Origin: Paenibacillus sp. FSL H7-0331
GTDB taxonomy: Bacteria; Bacillota; Bacilli; Paenibacillales; NBRC-103111
DNA: 64,000 nt
Assembly (NCBI RefSeq): GCF_001956045.1
Contig: NZ_MRTH01000026.1
Coordinates: 42,228-106,227, forward strand
Direction of reading: 5' to 3'
Shown one piece after another: positions 37,532 through 46,480 of this stretch. The notes under the pieces were generated by a model. It did no database searches, was not told the DNA's origin, and saw nothing but the letters and a program-made list of their open reading frames with translations. Position numbers and translations under genes: made by a program. Position 1 is the stretch's first letter; each line of letters opens with the position of its first letter.

Positions 37532-38968
37532 TCACTTCCACTCGTTCCCACGCAGCCAGGACTGAATTTCACTGACCGTCGGATCAACCGGATCTGCAAT
37601 CAAACCTGGAATATACGTACAGGCCTCGAATAAAACAGGAATCACGTCCTGATGAATACCGACAGCATGATGCACATAAGGCCCCTTAACCAGCTTTTCT
37701 TCCCATAGCGGCCAATCATTCACTTCCACCCAAACGTAGGAGCCCCGAGTGTAAGGCCCTTGAATCCCTTTGGCTTTGCCGAGAAAAATCGAATATTCCC
37801 CATGGTCCCCGTCAAACCGCGCCAGCGTCATGGCACCGCCTTTTATTTCCCCTTCATGCGTACCCGGAGAATGATCATCAAACAAAAAATGCTTACGCAG
37901 CTTCGGCTTCTCTTCCACACTCAACGAGACCGGGAAGTTCCCACAATGGAACAATAGCTCGCCGTTCGGATTTTCGGGATGTCTGATCGTCAAATCAGCA
38001 AAAAACGTAGGCGCCGTATTCATCGAAGCCGCCTGCACCATAATGGAAGTAATCGCTCCATGAATGTCCGTTTCACAAGTAACCGGAATTTGTTCATCTG
38101 TTAGAATCGCGTTCGCCAAACAGGGCATGATCCCCATCGCATCCTGCAGCGACGACCAGCATTGAATCGCAATTGCGGTGGAGTTCGACTGGATCGCATA
38201 GTTTTTCATGGCAACCTTTAATGCAGCAATTTTGCGGACGGCCTCTTCGCCAACCTCGGTATAGTCGAGTTTCTCTTTGATATATTGAATAGCTTCCAAT
38301 AATTCAGGACTATCCTTGGCTGCTGCCTTCAAAGAGGCGCGTTTGATATCCTCCAGCGTGATCGGATAAATCTCGATCCCGAAGCGTTCCAGCAGCTCAC
38401 CCTCATTGCACATCATCGTCCAGAACGAAGTCGGTCTCGGTCCAATTTGCAAAATCCGCATACTGCGGAAATGCTTGACTACGTTCGCTGCAGCCACGAA
38501 ATTACGAAAGCCCCGTTCAAATACCGGGTCGTCAACCCGACTGTTCGTGATATAAGTGAATGGCACATTGAAACGTCGCAAAATTTTACCTGTAGCAAAC
38601 AAGCCGCATTGCGTATCCCGCAGACGCATACCATCCTCAAGCGGCGCTTCATCACGCGGCCCCCAAAGCAGGACCGGTTTACCAATCGCTTTGGCTACAC
38701 GACCGACCATATCCTCTGTTCCGAAATTACAGTGCGGGAAAAACACAGCATCTACTTCCTGATGTTGAAAATGCTTAATAATTTCTTCTGCATTATAAAG
38801 GTCGTCATACAATAAACCTTCCTTATTCAAACCCTCCAAATCAACAATTTCGATTGGAAGTCCGAAGCTCTCCATCTTTTGACGAATCAAGACTTTATAT
38901 TTAAAAGCATCCTCCGCGCTGAACACAAATCTTCTCGTCGGCGCATAACCCAGCTTGAATGTTCTCAT
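37532..38968 (-). CDS. L-fucose/L-arabinose isomerase-like protein
   Basis: 478 residues. The overall organisation (three alpha/beta domains, EVDAVFFPHCNFGTEDMVGRVAKAIGKPVLLWGPRD, MRILQIGPRP, CETDIHGAITSIMVQAAS, HHAVGIHQDV) matches the FucI/AraA fold family as annotated for L-fucose isomerase-like proteins. It should interconvert an aldose and a ketose using Mn2+. True AraA is encoded separately at 58451-59941 and is not similar in sequence. In the locus it follows glycosidase copy 3 by 3 bp and precedes the transketolase/kinase genes, so its product is likely the ketose fed to the kinase. The ATG has GGAG nine bases upstream. Confidence 0.8.
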   Translation of the reverse strand: MRTFKLGYAPTRRFVFSAEDAFKYKVLIRQKMESFGLPIEIVDLEGLNKEGLLYDDLYNAEEIIKHFQHQEVDAVFFPHCNFGTEDMVGRVAKAIGKPVLLWGPRDEAPLEDGMRLRDTQCGLFATGKILRRFNVPFTYITNSRVDDPVFERGFRNFVAAANVVKHFRSMRILQIGPRPTSFWTMMCNEGELLERFGIEIYPITLEDIKRASLKAAAKDSPELLEAIQYIKEKLDYTEVGEEAVRKIAALKVAMKNYAIQSNSTAIAIQCWSSLQDAMGIMPCLANAILTDEQIPVTCETDIHGAITSIMVQAASMNTAPTFFADLTIRHPENPNGELLFHCGNFPVSLSVEEKPKLRKHFLFDDHSPGTHEGEIKGGAMTLARFDGDHGEYSIFLGKAKGIQGPYTRGSYVWVEVNDWPLWEEKLVKGPYVHHAVGIHQDVIPVLFEACTYIPGLIADPVDPTVSEIQSWLRGNEWK

Positions 38969-38971
38969 GAA

Positions 38972-40468
38972 TTAGTTCTCCACCCTTTCTACTCGGTAAG
39001 CCCGTAATGCAATGTATGGGGTTGCAGGCATGTTAACACGGGTCAAACCTGAGTAAACGCCATTTAAAGCTGTTATAGTCATATTCCAGGTATCTATGAC
39101 TTCGATTTGAAAGCATGACTCTTCGGGCAGTGGAAGCTCCCGATAGGCCGGTCGGTGAACACCAAAATATTGTAAATAATACGCTCCCTCAATACCGAGC
39201 GTCGGGGCATCGCGGAAGGTCTCGATTGGCGTAATCCCCTCGGGAGAAGCATCGAAAATTTGCCTTAAGAAAGCAATTCGCGCCGGACTGTCCCCATAGA
39301 GCTGGCCTCCTTTGGACCACCATACGATTTCATCGGGATGCAAGAAGGTTTCTCCATGCCCCACATACCCGCCACGCATAAATCCATCCCACATTCGCGC
39401 CGTCATGTCTTCACCCGTAATATTGCCCCAACGCTGCGGCAGGTTCCCCTCGTAACAGCACTCGTCTACAACAATCGGCTTTCTGTAAAGCTTGCGCCAA
39501 GCCGTGGTTGGCGATAGCTCCCAATACTGCATACTGGCATGTGTAACCCAAGGCTTTGTATGATCGTAAATCGTCAAATGGGTAGGATCATACATTTTCG
39601 TTCCGTTATGAATCGAACGCAGGTGCTGATAAGGGTCACTCTCCTGCACGATGCGGAAGAAGCGATCCCAGTCGTCCAGCTTTTTTTCTTTCATAAAATC
39701 AAATTCGTTGGCAAGTGACCACCAAATATTTCGAAATGCGCTCAATCGGGCGATCACATAACGCAAGTAAAACTCGTCGGTTTCAGCATCCATCCGATCA
39801 AAGCCCCACTGCCCATTATCATAGGGATGAAAGAGAATTAAATCCGCTTCGATACCCAGCCTTTGCAGCTCCCCAATTCTTTGTTCCAGTCTTGCAAAGT
39901 AAAGCGGATTAAAGCGGGTCCAATCGAATCCATCCGTCTTGGAACCAACAAACGGAAAATGCTCGGGCTCGTTCGTATTGAAGCTGTAGCGCTTCGGAAA
40001 CACGCACATGCGGATTTTATTGAATGGCGAACGACTTAAGCTTTGCAGCGTTTGTTCCTGCAAGGCTTCCTCTTGATGTGTCCATACATAGCAGGTCGTA
40101 CCATAAGGTCGGTAGGTGGTTCCATCTGCATAGGCGAACCGGTCGGTATCACGAACATGAACAGGGCCATGATTTCCGACAGAGGCTGCCGAGCATACAA
40201 AACTTCCTGCTGATCCGTTCAACACCGCTATGCTGCTGCTGACCGAATACGTCCATTCCCCTTCGGTATCCGGCATGAACCGAATTTTATACTCACCATT
40301 TCCATCATAAAAGCCATCCACATCAATGACCCGTTGTTTATGCTTAAACTGTGCTTGCAAGTGAACATCCTTAAAGGGGTTACCGTCAATCGGACCCTCC
40401 AGGGATAGCTCGATAAAGCTCCAGCATTCGATTTTAACGGTAGATGAAGCAAGCTGACTCGATTTCAT
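38972..40468 (-). CDS. DUF5060/DUF4038-like/DUF5605 putative glycoside hydrolase (copy 3)
   Basis: 498 residues, no signal peptide. Same plan as copy 1: N-terminal beta-sandwich (ECWSFIELSLEGPIDGNPFKDV), TIM barrel with WWSLANEFDFMKEK and VVDECCYEGN as probable acid/base and nucleophile Glu, and a C-terminal beta domain ending in PYIALRAYRVE. It lies between the permease genes and the isomerase, i.e. first catabolic gene after the importer, consistent with cleavage of an imported glycoside. GGAG lies nine bases before the ATG. Confidence 0.8.
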   Translation of the reverse strand: MKSSQLASSTVKIECWSFIELSLEGPIDGNPFKDVHLQAQFKHKQRVIDVDGFYDGNGEYKIRFMPDTEGEWTYSVSSSIAVLNGSAGSFVCSAASVGNHGPVHVRDTDRFAYADGTTYRPYGTTCYVWTHQEEALQEQTLQSLSRSPFNKIRMCVFPKRYSFNTNEPEHFPFVGSKTDGFDWTRFNPLYFARLEQRIGELQRLGIEADLILFHPYDNGQWGFDRMDAETDEFYLRYVIARLSAFRNIWWSLANEFDFMKEKKLDDWDRFFRIVQESDPYQHLRSIHNGTKMYDPTHLTIYDHTKPWVTHASMQYWELSPTTAWRKLYRKPIVVDECCYEGNLPQRWGNITGEDMTARMWDGFMRGGYVGHGETFLHPDEIVWWSKGGQLYGDSPARIAFLRQIFDASPEGITPIETFRDAPTLGIEGAYYLQYFGVHRPAYRELPLPEESCFQIEVIDTWNMTITALNGVYSGLTRVNMPATPYIALRAYRVERVEN

Positions 40469-40522
40469 AACCCATCACTCCTATACGAATTAGTCTTTAT
40501 CTCTATACCTCATGATCCGAAT

Positions 40523-41365
40523 CTAGCCTTTAATCCCCGAGGTCGAGATCCCCTCAACAAAATATTTCTGACTGCTGAAGAAAATAATCAAGCTTGGAAT
40601 CAACGACAATACCGACATCGCAAACAACACGCCCCAGGCAGATTCCCCGGATGAATCCATAAACAACCGCAAACCAAGCGGAATTGTGTACAACTTGGCT
40701 GTATTGATGTAAAGCAATTGACTAAAGAAATCATCCCACGTCCAGATAAAGGTAAAAATCGCTGTTGTAATCAGTGCAGGTGCTGCCAGCGGCATAATAA
40801 CCCGCCAGTAAATCTGTGTCCGTCCGCAGCCATCAATTGTTGCTGATTCATCAAGCTCCTTGGGAAGCCCACGAATAAATTGAACCATCAGAAAAATAAA
40901 AAATGCATCTGTAGCCAGCCATTTCGGCACTGTCAATGGATAGTACGTATCAATCCAGTTCAGCTCTTTGAACAAAATGTATTGAGGAATGATCGTCACA
41001 TGATGCGGCAGCATAATCGTAACCAGCATGAGCGAGAACCATACCTTTTTCCAGGAAAAATCAAGCCTGCCGAACGAGTACGCCGCCATCGAACAGGATA
41101 AGATGTTACCTGCCACGCAAAGAGCCGAGATAATAAAGGAATTCGTAAAAAAGGTTAAAAAGCTTACACGTGCAATCCCCGCCCAGCCTTTGATGTAATT
41201 ATCAAAAGTGATTTCCTTAGGCCACAGACTCATATCTGTAAAAATCAAATTTGCAGGCTTCAAGGAGCTGCTGATCAACCAAAGAATCGGATACAGCATA
41301 ATCAGACCCAGGATGAGGATAACAGCATGGAGCAGGTAACGGTTTATTCGGTTGGTAGCTGCCAT
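40523..41365 (-). CDS. Carbohydrate ABC transporter permease (MalG/MsmG type), system C
   Basis: 280 residues from the ATG at 41363-41365 (MAATNRINRYLLHAV); GGGGGG sits just upstream and the partner permease stops one base before it. Six membrane segments; docking motif LDESATIDGCGRTQIYWRVIMP; C-terminus SQKYFVEGISTSGIKG. The longer frame to 41413 overlaps the partner gene and is rejected. Works with 41367-42314 and the binding protein 42398-43729; no ATPase gene nearby. Confidence 0.92.
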   Translation of the reverse strand: MAATNRINRYLLHAVILILGLIMLYPILWLISSSLKPANLIFTDMSLWPKEITFDNYIKGWAGIARVSFLTFFTNSFIISALCVAGNILSCSMAAYSFGRLDFSWKKVWFSLMLVTIMLPHHVTIIPQYILFKELNWIDTYYPLTVPKWLATDAFFIFLMVQFIRGLPKELDESATIDGCGRTQIYWRVIMPLAAPALITTAIFTFIWTWDDFFSQLLYINTAKLYTIPLGLRLFMDSSGESAWGVLFAMSVLSLIPSLIIFFSSQKYFVEGISTSGIKG

Positions 41366-41366
41366 C

Positions 41367-42314
41367 TTATTTCCCCCCGTCCGCATAATGCACCCAATAC
41401 TTGGATGAACCAAATAGTATAGCGGTTACAATGCCGATAATAACGAGCAGTACCCACGCCATCGCGGAAGCATAGCCCATTTCGTAGAACGCAAAGCCCT
41501 TCATATACAAGTACAGCGTGTAAAACAACGTCGAGTCCATGGGGCCTCCAAGCCCGCCACTTATAATAAAGGATTGGGTAAAGGCTTGAAACGAACCAAT
41601 CAATTGAATAACTAAATTAAAAAAGATAACCGGTGTGAGCAGAGGTAATGTGATATGCAAAAACTGCTTGATTTTGCCTGCTCCATCGATCTGCGAAGCC
41701 TCGTAATAGTCCTGCGGAATTTGCTTCAGTCCAGCCAGAAAAATAATCATCGAGGACCCGAACTGCCAGACGGAAAGCGCGACAATGGAGTACAGTGCAT
41801 AGGATGGATTGGATACCCAGTCCGGTGCATGAATATTAAATAGAAGAAGGAATTGATTGACGACACCGGAGCCACCGAATATTTTGCGCCACAGTACCGC
41901 TATCGCCACACTGCCGCCAAGCAAGGTGGGCAAATAGTACAGCGTACGGTAAAACCCAAGACCTCGCAGTCCCTTGTTCATTAGCGCAGCGACCATCAGA
42001 GCGAAGGCCAGCTTTAATGGCACAGACAAAAACACATAAGTAAATGTCACCTTCAATGAAGTAAAAAATCTCGGGTCAGCAGTGAACATTGTCTTGTAAT
42101 TGTCAAACCCGATAAATTGTGGCGGGGAAATCACATCAAATTTTGTTAGTGAGTAATAGAAGGAATTCACCATAGGACCAATCGTCAGAGCGAACAATCC
42201 TATAAACCATGGCAATAAAAACATATAAGGCACATTGTTTTTCTTCCAAAGCTTCACCCAATACCTGCTCATAGTGCTGGGAGCACTCTTATCTGCTACT
42301 GTAACCTGATTCAT
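41367..42314 (-). CDS. Sugar ABC transporter permease (MalF/MsmF type), system C
   Basis: 315 residues. Start MNQVTVADKSAPSTMSRY with AGAGGTGAAAC upstream. Contains YMFLLPWFIGLFALTIGPMVNSFYYS and the docking loop YYEASQIDGAGKIKQFLHITLP. Its UgpA/MsmF style differs from the Lpl-type permeases elsewhere in the window, implying a smaller sugar ligand. Second gene of the operon that starts at the binding protein. Confidence 0.92.
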   Translation of the reverse strand: MNQVTVADKSAPSTMSRYWVKLWKKNNVPYMFLLPWFIGLFALTIGPMVNSFYYSLTKFDVISPPQFIGFDNYKTMFTADPRFFTSLKVTFTYVFLSVPLKLAFALMVAALMNKGLRGLGFYRTLYYLPTLLGGSVAIAVLWRKIFGGSGVVNQFLLLFNIHAPDWVSNPSYALYSIVALSVWQFGSSMIIFLAGLKQIPQDYYEASQIDGAGKIKQFLHITLPLLTPVIFFNLVIQLIGSFQAFTQSFIISGGLGGPMDSTLFYTLYLYMKGFAFYEMGYASAMAWVLLVIIGIVTAILFGSSKYWVHYADGGK

Positions 42315-42397
42315 TGTTTCACCTCTTAAATGTAAGCTGTGTCAGAGACGAACCCGGATCATCTTCATCCGAGTCCGAATTCTCACATCAAGTTAGT

Positions 42398-43729
42398 TTA
42401 CTTTTTCCCAATAGCTTTCTCCGCAGCTGCAAATACTTCTTGAGCCGCATTGGCGATTGTTTCCTTGGCGAAACCTACTTTTTGGCTCATATTAATGAGC
42501 GTCGTTTCAAACTCTTTGCCATTTGGAATTTCTCTGTCCGGCACTCGTGAATTTTTGGAGGCGATGTCGATATAATCGTAAACCTTTTTATCAACAGGTG
42601 TTGCGCTCGCTTTTAAAGCATCCCGAGCTTTGGAGGAGCCTGGAACGCCGCGCTCGCTGCCAAGAATCATCGTAGCTTCAGGATCGTTAACCATAAAGCT
42701 GATGAACATCGCCGCTTCCTTCGGATTCTTCGATTTTGCATTAATCGTCATAAATTGGCTCGGCTGCAGCCACAAGCCTTGTGCTGATCCTCCTGTTGGC
42801 GGAAGAACAACATTGATTTCGTCCTTCATCAGCTTTTGATACGCTGTTATTTGATTGGACCAGATCAAGTGCATCGCCGTTTTTCCTTCAACAAACGAAG
42901 AATTTTCCGGTGCTTCTGTATAAGCGGCTGTGACTTCGGCCGGAGGTGTGCTGCCTGCTTTACGATAGTTATCCCATAACGTAAACCAGTTGGCGATCTC
43001 TTCCTTGCCCAGACCAGCCTTTCCATCCTTATACAAGGTTTTATTCGTTTGTCTGGCAAAATAGTTCAGATATAATGGAAATCTCGATTCATCAACAGCT
43101 CCGTAATAGCCTTTGCCTAACGCTTTGGTCAAGTCTTGCGCATACTTACCGAATTCCTCCCACGTCCACTTGCCTGTCGGGGGCTGAAGTCCGGCTTTTT
43201 TAATCAGCTCCGTGTTATAAGCAATACCAAATGCATTGGATCCCAAAATAACGCCGTACTGCTTACCATCCATAGCGCCGGATTCAATATTCCCCTTATC
43301 GAAGTTATCCACATTGATCTCTTTACCCATATAAGGATTAATATCCAAAAGCGCTGAGCGGGACACATAATCCGGGTAGTTGTTACCGAGCTGGATCAGG
43401 TCTGGCGCATTCCCCCCTGCAACCTGAGTATTTAATTTGTCAAAATACCCATCGCTGCCCATGTATTCGCCATTTATTTTGATATTCGGATTTTTCTTCT
43501 CAAATAAATCAATCACTTTTAAAGTAGCATCATGACGAGCTTGAGAGCCCCACCACATCATACGCAGCTCAACATTTTTATCACTGCTTGGAGTTGGTGT
43601 AGCGCCTGCTGCTGTTGGCTGTTTGGTCTCTACAGGTGCAGATCCACCTCCCCCTGGCGTACATGCAGCAACCATAGAAGCTATAGTGGCCAGCATAACG
43701 AGCAAGGACGCATTCTTTTTAACGTTCAT
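42398..43729 (-). CDS. Extracellular solute-binding lipoprotein (family 1), system C
   Basis: 443 residues from the ATG at 43727-43729 with GAGGAGG upstream. Signal sequence with lipobox VAAC (about residues 20-23) and a Gly/Pro/Thr-rich linker. The mature domain is a typical family-1 sugar-binding protein (LRMMWWGSQARHDATLKVIDLFEKKNP, GGNAPDLIQLGNNYPDY, GKWTWEEFGKYAQDL). First gene of the large minus-strand operon divergent from a LacI regulator; its promoter region has a cre-like site and a palindrome. Ligand inferred to be the sugar or glycoside handled by the downstream hydrolases. Confidence 0.92.
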   Translation of the reverse strand: MNVKKNASLLVMLATIASMVAACTPGGGGSAPVETKQPTAAGATPTPSSDKNVELRMMWWGSQARHDATLKVIDLFEKKNPNIKINGEYMGSDGYFDKLNTQVAGGNAPDLIQLGNNYPDYVSRSALLDINPYMGKEINVDNFDKGNIESGAMDGKQYGVILGSNAFGIAYNTELIKKAGLQPPTGKWTWEEFGKYAQDLTKALGKGYYGAVDESRFPLYLNYFARQTNKTLYKDGKAGLGKEEIANWFTLWDNYRKAGSTPPAEVTAAYTEAPENSSFVEGKTAMHLIWSNQITAYQKLMKDEINVVLPPTGGSAQGLWLQPSQFMTINAKSKNPKEAAMFISFMVNDPEATMILGSERGVPGSSKARDALKASATPVDKKVYDYIDIASKNSRVPDREIPNGKEFETTLINMSQKVGFAKETIANAAQEVFAAAEKAIGKK

Positions 43730-43793
43730 TGTATATCCTCCTCTAATATCTTCACTAAATTTGTTTAATCCCCACACCACATTTATAATAAAT

Positions 43794-43810
43794 ATGAAAG
43801 CGTTATCTTT
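43794..43810. promoter_or_regulatory. Candidate catabolite-responsive element (cre)
   Basis: ATGAAAGCGTTATCTTT matches the Bacillus CcpA consensus WTGNNARCGNWWWCAWW at all but one position, about 65 bp upstream of the system-C binding-protein start. It suggests glucose repression of the locus. Confidence 0.55.
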
Positions 43811-44091
43811 TTATTCAAAAAACCTCCTTCGTTTCTGAATTTTCGCCAATTTCGGGTAATAAAGACATTATACGGCCTTATTCGATGTATTTTCTAGTTG
43901 CTAATCTCACTCGAATCATAACATCGGCTACTAAATGAGTCAATATACAAAATAAACTTTTTTATAAAAATAACTAAACTTGTCTATGTAAATGTTGCAC
44001 TTATTTATTTTCCATCAAAGCAAAACATGATATATACGAAGCGAATAACACCACTGCAAAATTCAAACTTGTTAAATAAACAAGGTCGTAG

Positions 44092-44108
44092 TAAACTAAA
44101 ATAGTTTA
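44092..44108. promoter_or_regulatory. Candidate operator of the divergent LacI regulator
   Basis: TAAACTA-AAA-TAGTTTA, a 17-bp perfect inverted repeat 39 bp upstream of the LacI-type gene. A further TAACTAAACT half-like sequence lies near 43972. The rest of 43730-44146 is AT-rich with no other gene seen. Confidence 0.55.
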
Positions 44109-44146
44109 GTAAATGCATCTGTGATTTAGAAGGAGTGTAGTACAGC

Positions 44147-45202
44147 ATGAAAATGGAGGACATCGCTAAACTGGCCAATGTATCCAAATCAGCCGTTTCG
44201 ATAGCGCTTAGTGGAAAACCAGGCATTAGTGAGGATACACGAACCCGAATTTTGAAAATTGTCAAGGACAGCGGCTATTTGCCAAGGTCCATGATCAAGG
44301 CCGACAAGTTCTACAGCTTAACCAAAACACTACGTTTTGTCGCTTGCACCAATAGCGGGATCGTCTTGGAGCAGTACTATAAACAGCCCTTTTTTATGGA
44401 GCTGATTCATCATATTGAGGAGCAGTGCCGTGTACGCGGATACTCCTTGTTCTTCTCCTCCGTGACCACTGACCATTTGGAGGACGCCATGGAAACGATG
44501 GAAACCGAGCATGAATCGAACGGAATTATTTTACTCGGTACCAATCTGACTCCAGAGCAAATTCAACTGATCGCCAAAAAACAGCCGAATTTGGTCGTAC
44601 TCGACACTTGTCTCGAAACGTTAAATATGAATTTTATCGTGATGAATAATGTTATGGGTGCTTATCAGGCAGGACGTTATTTATTGGAGCTTGGGCATAA
44701 AAAAATCGGGTATGTTCAATCGAATTCGCGGATGTACAATTTTGATTCCCGTAAGAGAGGTTTTTTGCAGGCTTTGGAGGAGTATAAGCTAACCGTTGAT
44801 AAAGCTCACTATTTTGAGGTATCACCAACAGTCGTCACTGCACAGCATGAGTTTATGTTCAAAATAACCGAGCTGAAGGATGATCTGCCGACCGCGTTAT
44901 TTTGCGAATGTGATTATATCGCCATCAGTGTGATTAAAGCCTTGAATGAGCTTGGTATTCGGGTGCCTCAGGATATATCCATCGTCGGCTTCGACAACAT
45001 TCAGGAATCCACGATCATTACACCTGAATTGACCACCGTTCATGTGGAAAAGGGCACCATTGCGGAGCTGGCTGTCTCTAAGCTGGTGGATATGATCGAG
45101 CATGGAGATATGGTAAAGATTAAATCTTTGATCGATACGCAATTGGTGATTCGTAAATCGTGTTGTCCACTCCCTATAGAAACCGACGAAGCCCTGCTAT
45201 GA
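44147..45202 (+). CDS. LacI-family transcriptional regulator
   Basis: 351 residues. N-terminal helix-turn-helix MKMEDIAKLANVSKSAVSIALSGKPGISEDTRTRI with the hinge helix region, then a periplasmic-binding-protein-like effector domain (NGIILLGTNLTPEQ, AGRYLLELGHKKIGYVQ, VPQDISIVGFDNIQES, TTVHVEKGTIAELAV). The only plus-strand gene of the locus, divergent from the importer/glycosidase operon, so it most likely represses that operon until its sugar is present. AAGGAG lies nine bases before the ATG. Confidence 0.92.
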   Translation: MKMEDIAKLANVSKSAVSIALSGKPGISEDTRTRILKIVKDSGYLPRSMIKADKFYSLTKTLRFVACTNSGIVLEQYYKQPFFMELIHHIEEQCRVRGYSLFFSSVTTDHLEDAMETMETEHESNGIILLGTNLTPEQIQLIAKKQPNLVVLDTCLETLNMNFIVMNNVMGAYQAGRYLLELGHKKIGYVQSNSRMYNFDSRKRGFLQALEEYKLTVDKAHYFEVSPTVVTAQHEFMFKITELKDDLPTALFCECDYIAISVIKALNELGIRVPQDISIVGFDNIQESTIITPELTTVHVEKGTIAELAVSKLVDMIEHGDMVKIKSLIDTQLVIRKSCCPLPIETDEALL

Positions 45203-45217
45203 ACGGGTTCATAGCAG
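45194..45217. other. Stem-loop over the lacI-type stop codon
   Basis: CTGCTATGAA and TTCATAGCAG form a perfect 10-bp stem with a 4-nt loop, spanning the TGA at 45200-45202. No T-run follows, so it is more likely an mRNA 3'-end structure than a strong terminator. Confidence 0.45.
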
Positions 45218-45231
45218 TGGGGATTGTAAGG

Positions 45232-45288
45232 AAAAAAGCCTGGTGCGTTTCGATGAAGCATGACTTCCATCGTCACAGCGTACCAAGC
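45232..45288 (-). terminator. Terminator after the CFA-synthase-like gene
   Basis: Long imperfect hairpin (GCCTGGTGCG against CGTACCAAGC with an inner CGATGAAG/CTTCCATCG) followed by a T6 run on the minus strand, 28 bp past the stop at 45317. Confidence 0.65.
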
Positions 45289-45316
45289 ATTCCGGCGGTG
45301 GGCTTGAAAGCACGCA

Positions 45317-46480
45317 CTAATCGTATAGATGCTGGCGAGTAAGCGATAAATCATTGTTAAAGCCTTTGGAAAACAACACCTGGTGAATATTCAGGTTGCC
45401 AGAGCGGAAGAAGGCCGCGCAGGATTGCAGATACAAATCCCACATCCGGATAAACCGCTCATCAAACATTTTTCTTACTTCCTCAAGCGAATTCTCATAA
45501 CGAGTTGCCCAATGCTCCAGGGTCATCGCGTAATGCAAACGAAGATTTTCGATATCCAGGGTGTTGAAATCATAATCAGGAAGCAGGCTTACAATTTCCC
45601 GCAAAGAAGGGATATAGCCCCCAGGGAAAATATATTTTTGAATCCATGGATCTGTCGGCTCCTCCTTGGCATGGGTGATGGTGTGCAGCAGCATTAAGCC
45701 TTTATCCTTCAGCAGCGTCTCAAGTGCATGCATGAATGTAGGATAATGGGCTTGACCGACATGCTCGAACATGCCCACAGAGGCGATTTTGTCGAACTGC
45801 TCACCTCTCGCCGCCAAGTCACGGTAGTCGATTAACTCAACCTTCACTTGATCCTGCAGACCTTGCTCCGCAATACGCTCCAAGGTTTTTTTGTACTGCT
45901 CCTCGCTTAATGTAATCCCTTTCGCTTGGACTCCATACTGCCTCGCCGCGCGGATGATGAGCCAACCCCAGCCGCTGCCAATATCCAGAAGCGTCTCGCC
46001 GGGCTTAAGCTGGAGCTTTTTAAGCACATGGTCTATTTTTTGAAGCTGGGCTTGCTCCAGCGTATCTTCTGGGGTGCGAAAATAGGCGCACGAATAGCTC
46101 ATCGTCTCATCCAGCCAGAGCGAATAAAACTCATTGCTAATATCGTAGTGATGCTGAACATCGTCCTTTTGTTTGCTCTTGGAAGTGAGCTTGGATAGGA
46201 GAGGCATTGCGCGGCTCCAGAGTTGCTCACGATTACCGGTAGCTAGTTGAATTACATCCTCAATTTTCCCTTCGATTTCAATGACCCCATCCATATATCC
46301 CTCTCCAAAGGACATGACGGGATTTTTAACAAAATCTTTGATCGAAACCTTTTCCTTAAAAGTCAGTACAAATCGTGGTGCATCTCCTCCATACGCGGTA
46401 GAGGTACCATCCCAGTAATGAACTTGAAACGGTACCGACCTCATGCCTGCGAAAAATTTATCCATGATATATCTCTGCAT
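45317..46480 (-). CDS. Cyclopropane-fatty-acyl-phospholipid synthase family methyltransferase
   Basis: 387 residues from the ATG at 46478-46480 (MQRYIMDKFF), with GGAAGG upstream; a longer frame to 46552 lacks support. An N-terminal SCP2-like region is followed by an S-adenosylmethionine fold with LLDIGSGWGWL near 163-173. CFA family motifs are present: HYDISNEFYSLWLDETMSYSCAYF, EHVGQAHYPTFM, GGYIPSLREI. It transfers a methylene group to unsaturated membrane lipids, or is a CFA-like methyltransferase of related specificity. Convergent with the LacI gene and monocistronic, with its own terminator. Confidence 0.88.
   Translation of the reverse strand: MQRYIMDKFFAGMRSVPFQVHYWDGTSTAYGGDAPRFVLTFKEKVSIKDFVKNPVMSFGEGYMDGVIEIEGKIEDVIQLATGNREQLWSRAMPLLSKLTSKSKQKDDVQHHYDISNEFYSLWLDETMSYSCAYFRTPEDTLEQAQLQKIDHVLKKLQLKPGETLLDIGSGWGWLIIRAARQYGVQAKGITLSEEQYKKTLERIAEQGLQDQVKVELIDYRDLAARGEQFDKIASVGMFEHVGQAHYPTFMHALETLLKDKGLMLLHTITHAKEEPTDPWIQKYIFPGGYIPSLREIVSLLPDYDFNTLDIENLRLHYAMTLEHWATRYENSLEEVRKMFDERFIRMWDLYLQSCAAFFRSGNLNIHQVLFSKGFNNDLSLTRQHLYD

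Noticed and set aside
37532..38968. Assignment of the isomerase as a second L-arabinose isomerase
   Set aside because: Sequence differs strongly from araA at 58451-59941, and its operon partners do not fit arabinose metabolism.
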